NCBI GenBank assembly: GCA_017538365.1 | Contig: JAFYIZ010000027.1 | Location: 1-25,632, forward strand | Length of the DNA stretch: 25,632 bases | Source: a bacterium | Lineage (GTDB): Bacteria > UBP6 > UBA1177 | Direction: 5' to 3' | Shown: positions 21,804 through 25,632 of the stretch, piece by piece | Layout of the letters: each line of letters begins with the position of its first letter | How positions within the stretch are numbered: the first letter of the stretch is position 1 | Notes under the pieces: model-generated | The model's input: only the letters and a program-made list of their open reading frames with translations | Told to the model about the DNA's origin: nothing | Database searches by the model: none | Translations under genes and position numbers: made by a program

Positions 21804-22657
21804 AAATTAACAGCGAACGTTTGTGTGATTGTAAGAAAGGAGCTCTTTCTTGCATCATTCCTAGAGATTGGATGAAAAATCAAATAGGTGTATGGCAATT
21901 TATGTATGAGCCAAGAGACATAAGAGATAAAAATGTGCATCCAGCAACATTTCCTATTGCCATGGCCAAAAGAGTTATTGAGCAGTTTACTCATAGAGGT
22001 GAGCTTGTTTTAGATCCATTCGTGGGATCTGGGACAACGCTACTTGCAGCTCAGGATTTAGATAGGAATGCATTAGGGTTTGATTTAAAACAAGAATATG
22101 TTGATCTTTCAAATTCTCGCGTTTCAAATCCTTCCTCTGATTGTCATTGCAAACAAATTGCAATTTGTGATGATGCTAGAAATATTGTAAACTGTATAGC
22201 TCCACAGACTGTTAAATTGGCGTTTACATCGCCACCTTATGCCAATATATTGAATCGTGAGCGAAAAAACAAAAGTCGCAGAGGAGACCTTCGTCAAAAC
22301 GAACAATTCGGCAAAGTTGAACAATACAGCCAAGATCCACGAGATTTAGGAACTCTTGATGCTGATGCTTTTGAAAAAGAAATATCTGAAATTTTCCGAA
22401 TAATGAAGCCTGTTTTCCAAGAAAAAGCTCATGTTCTTATAAACATAACAGATGCATGGATTGATGGAAAACGAGTGCCGCTACATATTAACATTATCAA
22501 TGCAATGTTAGCTGCGGGCTATGAGTTTAGAAACACTATTATTTGGGATAGACGCAATTTGGTTAATAAAATAGGAATATTCGGATGGCCTAGCAGTTAT
22601 ATAACCATGGGAACAACTTTTGAATATATTTTGGATTTTACGATTGCAGATGTATAG
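21782..22657 (+). CDS. DNA methyltransferase, circularly permuted motif order (probably cytosine-N4)
   Basis: The protein has 291 residues. Here motif I LDPFVGSGTT (77-86) and GFDLKQEY (99-106) come first, and the catalytic TSPPYA (149-154) follows, the reverse of its neighbour. From established work on BcnI, that system keeps two cytosine-N4 methyltransferases that are circular permutations of each other; this pair shows the same arrangement. The C-terminal part (about 160-291) is the probable target-recognition region. Its start lies inside the end of the preceding gene (22-base overlap) with AGGAA as a distant ribosome site. The stop is followed by 97 bases before the SIR2 gene. Confidence 0.88.
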   Translation: MQSSQFIEINSERLCDCKKGALSCIIPRDWMKNQIGVWQFMYEPRDIRDKNVHPATFPIAMAKRVIEQFTHRGELVLDPFVGSGTTLLAAQDLDRNALGFDLKQEYVDLSNSRVSNPSSDCHCKQIAICDDARNIVNCIAPQTVKLAFTSPPYANILNRERKNKSRRGDLRQNEQFGKVEQYSQDPRDLGTLDADAFEKEISEIFRIMKPVFQEKAHVLINITDAWIDGKRVPLHINIINAMLAAGYEFRNTIIWDRRNLVNKIGIFGWPSSYITMGTTFEYILDFTIADV

Positions 22658-22754
22658 AAGAGAAAAACAAATAAAATTTTTGGTTGCTAAGAAGGAATTG
22701 AGTTCATAGAAAGCAAAGTGAAGGAGAGTGGGTTGAATTTAGGGAGGTTTAAAA

Positions 22755-25632
22755 ATGAATTTTGATAATATCTCTCCAGAAATAAAAGTTTATTTAGATG
22801 AAATATCTAAACGGCTTTTTACTCATCATGCTGCAGTAATGGTTGGGGCTGGATTTAGTAAAAATGCAGAGCCTAACAATGAATCATCACGTAAAAATTT
22901 CGCTGATTGGAATGATTTAGGGAATACATTTTATGAAAAACTATATGGGAAAGATGCCAAGTTTCCTCCAAAAGAATTCTTAAATGTTTTAAAACTAGCT
23001 GAAGAAGTAGAGGCTACATTTGGCAGACCAGTTTTGGATAACATATTGCAAGAATCTATTCCTGATATGGAATACGAACCTTCTAAATTGCATACAAAAT
23101 TACTCAATTTGCCATGGATAGACATTTTTACAACTAATTATGATACCTTGTTAGAACGAGCAGCAAAAAGTGTTTTTAATAGAAAATATACTATTGTTCT
23201 TTCTAAAAATGATTTGGTTTATGCTTCAAAACCTCGAATAATTAAGCTTCATGGTAGTTTTCCGTCACACACGCCTTTTATAATAACAGAAGAAGATTAT
23301 AGGATTTATCCTAAAATAAATGCCCCGTTTGTTAATACGGTTCAGCAATCATTATTGGAAAACACTCTATGCTTAATAGGTTTTTCAGGAAATGATCCCA
23401 ATTTCTTTCAGTGGTTAGGGTGGTTGAGAGATAATCTTGAAACAAATATTTCAAAAATATATTTAATAGGCGCTTTTGACTTATCTGCTACTCAAAAGAA
23501 ATTACTCGAAAAAAGAAATATAGTCTTGGTAAACATTGCTGATAATCATTACGATGCATTAAATTTATTTGTAGAATATTTGTCTTACAAAGCACGAACG
23601 AATAATATTCTTTTATGGCCATATGATGAAGTTTATAAGACTCCTGATTCAAAAAATAATTTGGAAAAGACATTGGTGGAGATTATTTCTGCTTGGAAAA
23701 AAGAGAGGGAGTCATATCCTAAATGGGTTATTCTGCCCGAAGAAAAACGAACTGAATTTTTTAGAAAAACAGAAAAATGGATCTATTTTATTCAGGATAG
23801 TGATGATGTGAAACCTGATATAAAATTCAATTTTGTTTTTGAATTATGCTGGCGTATAGATAAGAGTTTGTATCCATTTGATAATATAATTGCTGGCTTA
23901 ATAAAAAGTGTGTTGGGTAACGATATTGATACGAAAGAAAAATTTTCATTGAGTTTGTGGTTACTTAAATTTTACCGACAGAGTTGTCTGAATGAAAACT
24001 GGAATGACTTGTATGCGCGTTTGGAAGGTATCGATTTTCTTACCATGAATCAAAAAGGAGAACTTGATTATGAAAACGGTTTGCATGCCTTGTTCAATTT
24101 AGATTACCCGAAATTGAGAAATATTACAGAAAAATGGCAATTTCCCAATAATACACCATTTGAAAATGCAAAAAAAGCTGGTATTTTATCTGAAATAGGA
24201 GAATTGTCCAAAGCAAAAGAAATAATTGAAAAAGCTTTGATTGCCATACATGAGCAACAAGCATCTACTAGTTCTGCTACTGAATGTCATTTACTATCTC
24301 AAGAATCGTATATTTTAAATTTGTATCAACTCCTTGTGAAAAATCATCGTGACTCGGAGGTGAAAAGCAGTGAGTTTAGAGATTATAGAGATAGAATTGC
24401 AATTTTAAATTTATCCTTATGTAATCCGATTCGTGAACAAAAACATTTTACTGATTTATTACTAGCAAGATATAAAGAAGAGTCTCAAACTGAGATCAAT
24501 GACAAATATGATGTGGGAGAAATTGTAATTACAACCCATTTGGTGCAATCATTTAAAGAACAAATAAATGCTTTTGCATTTTTACTTTATTGTGAAAATA
24601 TTGGCATGCCATTTTGTATTCATACCAAATGGGTAACATATGATTTTTTTAGCAAAGAAGCGTTAGCCTCAATTATAAGAATTGCTGATTTTAATTTATT
24701 TTGGGCTATTTCTGTATGTTGCAGAATAGCTGATCAAAAAGCTGCTGAAACTTTATTTACACGAAGTACCATAAATAAGTTTACAGTAGATTATATAAAT
24801 AATCTTTGCGAAACCTTAGTTTCTACGCTTGCCGAAAATGAAAAAGAAATTGCTATGGAAAACCAGAACAAAACACAAAATTTTGCTCAAATATTGGCAA
24901 AAATACTTCCGGAAATTATTTCTCGTCTTTGTACAAAATGTCGTTTTGATACTAAATCAAAAGTTTTACAATTAATCAATTCAATATTATCTTCCAACTC
25001 TCGTGGCAATTATCAAAAAGTTGGGGTCCTGATAAAACGCTTTATAAAATCGCTTTTGCCTGTTGAAATAGAAAAGTTTTTGATAGATATTGTTAAATTA
25101 GAAATTCCAAAAAATCTTTCAATTTTGGAAGAGGATATCGAGCCTCCACTGCAATACATAGAAAATGTTGATTTTGTATTAGACAAGAATTTTTCCATTG
25201 AGGAAACAATATTAGAACCTTATTATGTCGCAGGTATTTCAGATATCGCCTCTGTTAGACAATGGGGAATTATTACATTAGTCAAACTAAATGAGTTAAA
25301 GTTGTTGAATAATGATCAAAAAACAAATTTTGCAAAAGTTCTTTGGAGCAAGATAGATAATATAGGATTGCCAATTAATGCTAATTGTTTAGGAACATAT
25401 TTTATAATATTACCTCATCCATCTGATAAAAAACCTGTAGATATTATCAAAAAAAGTTTGGATTGTTTTCAGCTTCATGATTTTAAAATTGATGAAGGAG
25501 CTTTTACTCAAAATGTTTATTCTGTGGAAAATTTCTTTAGAGAAATTAATTTTTTGTTAATCAAAAATCTCTTGAATAAAAATGAAATAAAAACTTATAT
25601 TGATGAAATTTTTGCGTTTTGGAAAAACAACA
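22755..25632 (+). CDS. Large SIR2-domain defence protein, C-terminus beyond window
   Basis: The frame is open to the window end, giving at least 959 residues. The N-terminal quarter is a SIR2-like NAD-binding domain: VGAGFSK (30-36), TTNYD with N128, KLHGSF with H166, and GFSGNDPN (209-216). N128 and H166 match the catalytic pair of NADase sirtuin effectors such as ThsA and DSR2. The rest is a long, mostly helical region with no motif I recognise, as in defence-associated sirtuins (DSR1/DSR2), which are about 1000 residues or more. Such proteins deplete NAD+ when a phage protein is sensed. AGGGAGG (22741-22747) precedes the ATG. It may be co-transcribed with the restriction genes 97 bases upstream. 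Confidence 0.85.
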   Translation, partial: MNFDNISPEIKVYLDEISKRLFTHHAAVMVGAGFSKNAEPNNESSRKNFADWNDLGNTFYEKLYGKDAKFPPKEFLNVLKLAEEVEATFGRPVLDNILQESIPDMEYEPSKLHTKLLNLPWIDIFTTNYDTLLERAAKSVFNRKYTIVLSKNDLVYASKPRIIKLHGSFPSHTPFIITEEDYRIYPKINAPFVNTVQQSLLENTLCLIGFSGNDPNFFQWLGWLRDNLETNISKIYLIGAFDLSATQKKLLEKRNIVLVNIADNHYDALNLFVEYLSYKARTNNILLWPYDEVYKTPDSKNNLEKTLVEIISAWKKERESYPKWVILPEEKRTEFFRKTEKWIYFIQDSDDVKPDIKFNFVFELCWRIDKSLYPFDNIIAGLIKSVLGNDIDTKEKFSLSLWLLKFYRQSCLNENWNDLYARLEGIDFLTMNQKGELDYENGLHALFNLDYPKLRNITEKWQFPNNTPFENAKKAGILSEIGELSKAKEIIEKALIAIHEQQASTSSATECHLLSQESYILNLYQLLVKNHRDSEVKSSEFRDYRDRIAILNLSLCNPIREQKHFTDLLLARYKEESQTEINDKYDVGEIVITTHLVQSFKEQINAFAFLLYCENIGMPFCIHTKWVTYDFFSKEALASIIRIADFNLFWAISVCCRIADQKAAETLFTRSTINKFTVDYINNLCETLVSTLAENEKEIAMENQNKTQNFAQILAKILPEIISRLCTKCRFDTKSKVLQLINSILSSNSRGNYQKVGVLIKRFIKSLLPVEIEKFLIDIVKLEIPKNLSILEEDIEPPLQYIENVDFVLDKNFSIEETILEPYYVAGISDIASVRQWGIITLVKLNELKLLNNDQKTNFAKVLWSKIDNIGLPINANCLGTYFIILPHPSDKKPVDIIKKSLDCFQLHDFKIDEGAFTQNVYSVENFFREINFLLIKNLLNKNEIKTYIDEIFAFWKNN

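Noticed and set aside
1-25632. tRNA, rRNA, integrase or transposase genes
   Set aside because: I looked for them as marks of an island boundary and saw none in the window.

Overview
The window reads as a chromosomal segment of a Gram-negative, probably anaerobic bacterium. It carries lipoproteins, a BamD-like protein and a complete Bat (Bacteroides aerotolerance) cluster. Shine-Dalgarno sites are strong (GGAGG type) and several genes start with GTG or TTG. The left two thirds has moderate base composition; the right end, from about 19 kb, is clearly richer in A and T. The sequence does not fix the phylum. Bat clusters of this kind occur in Bacteroidota, Spirochaetota, Fibrobacterota and several uncultivated groups.

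Region 1 (1-8.1 kb, + strand). After the tail of an AbiEii-like nucleotidyltransferase toxin comes a tightly overlapping operon. It holds a BatD-like membrane protein, BatA and BatB (von Willebrand A domains with complete MIDAS motifs), BatC (TPR plus a long acidic, Gln-rich tail), BatD, BatE (TPR, two membrane helices, SH3), a BamD/YfiO-like lipoprotein, and a lipoprotein with an internal duplication. Together they look like an envelope-stress or assembly complex. No MoxR ATPase or DUF58 gene lies immediately upstream.

Region 2 (8.1-10.85 kb). A TetR regulator faces the Bat operon. It is followed by a DPM1-like GT2 glycosyltransferase, a minimal nucleotidyltransferase with a small overlapping downstream reading frame, and a RelB-like/YafQ-like type II toxin-antitoxin pair.

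Region 3 (10.85-17.5 kb, - strand). metG, reading with a TTG start, precedes potABCD for polyamine (spermidine/putrescine) uptake; the pot operon ends in a strong terminator. PotA has two TOBE-like domains and PotD has a long extra C-terminal region with a membrane anchor. Both are unusual compared with the E. coli proteins.

Region 4 (17.6-25.6 kb), a defence island. It begins with an orphan Phd/YefM antitoxin and a cluster of four hairpins. Next is a type III toxin-antitoxin locus of the ToxIN kind: promoter, three RNA repeats with a compensatory base change, a leaky terminator, and a ToxN/AbiQ-like endoribonuclease. Then come a DUF3791-like gene flanked by a direct repeat and a BcnI/MvaI-like restriction-modification operon. 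That operon encodes an endonuclease, a small AbrB-like protein and two m4C-type methyltransferases with opposite (circularly permuted) motif order. Last is a very large SIR2-domain protein, cut by the window edge, that resembles defence-associated sirtuins. The genes of this region plausibly act as layered anti-phage defence: cutting of unmodified DNA, RNA cleavage on release of ToxN, and NAD+ depletion by the SIR2 protein.
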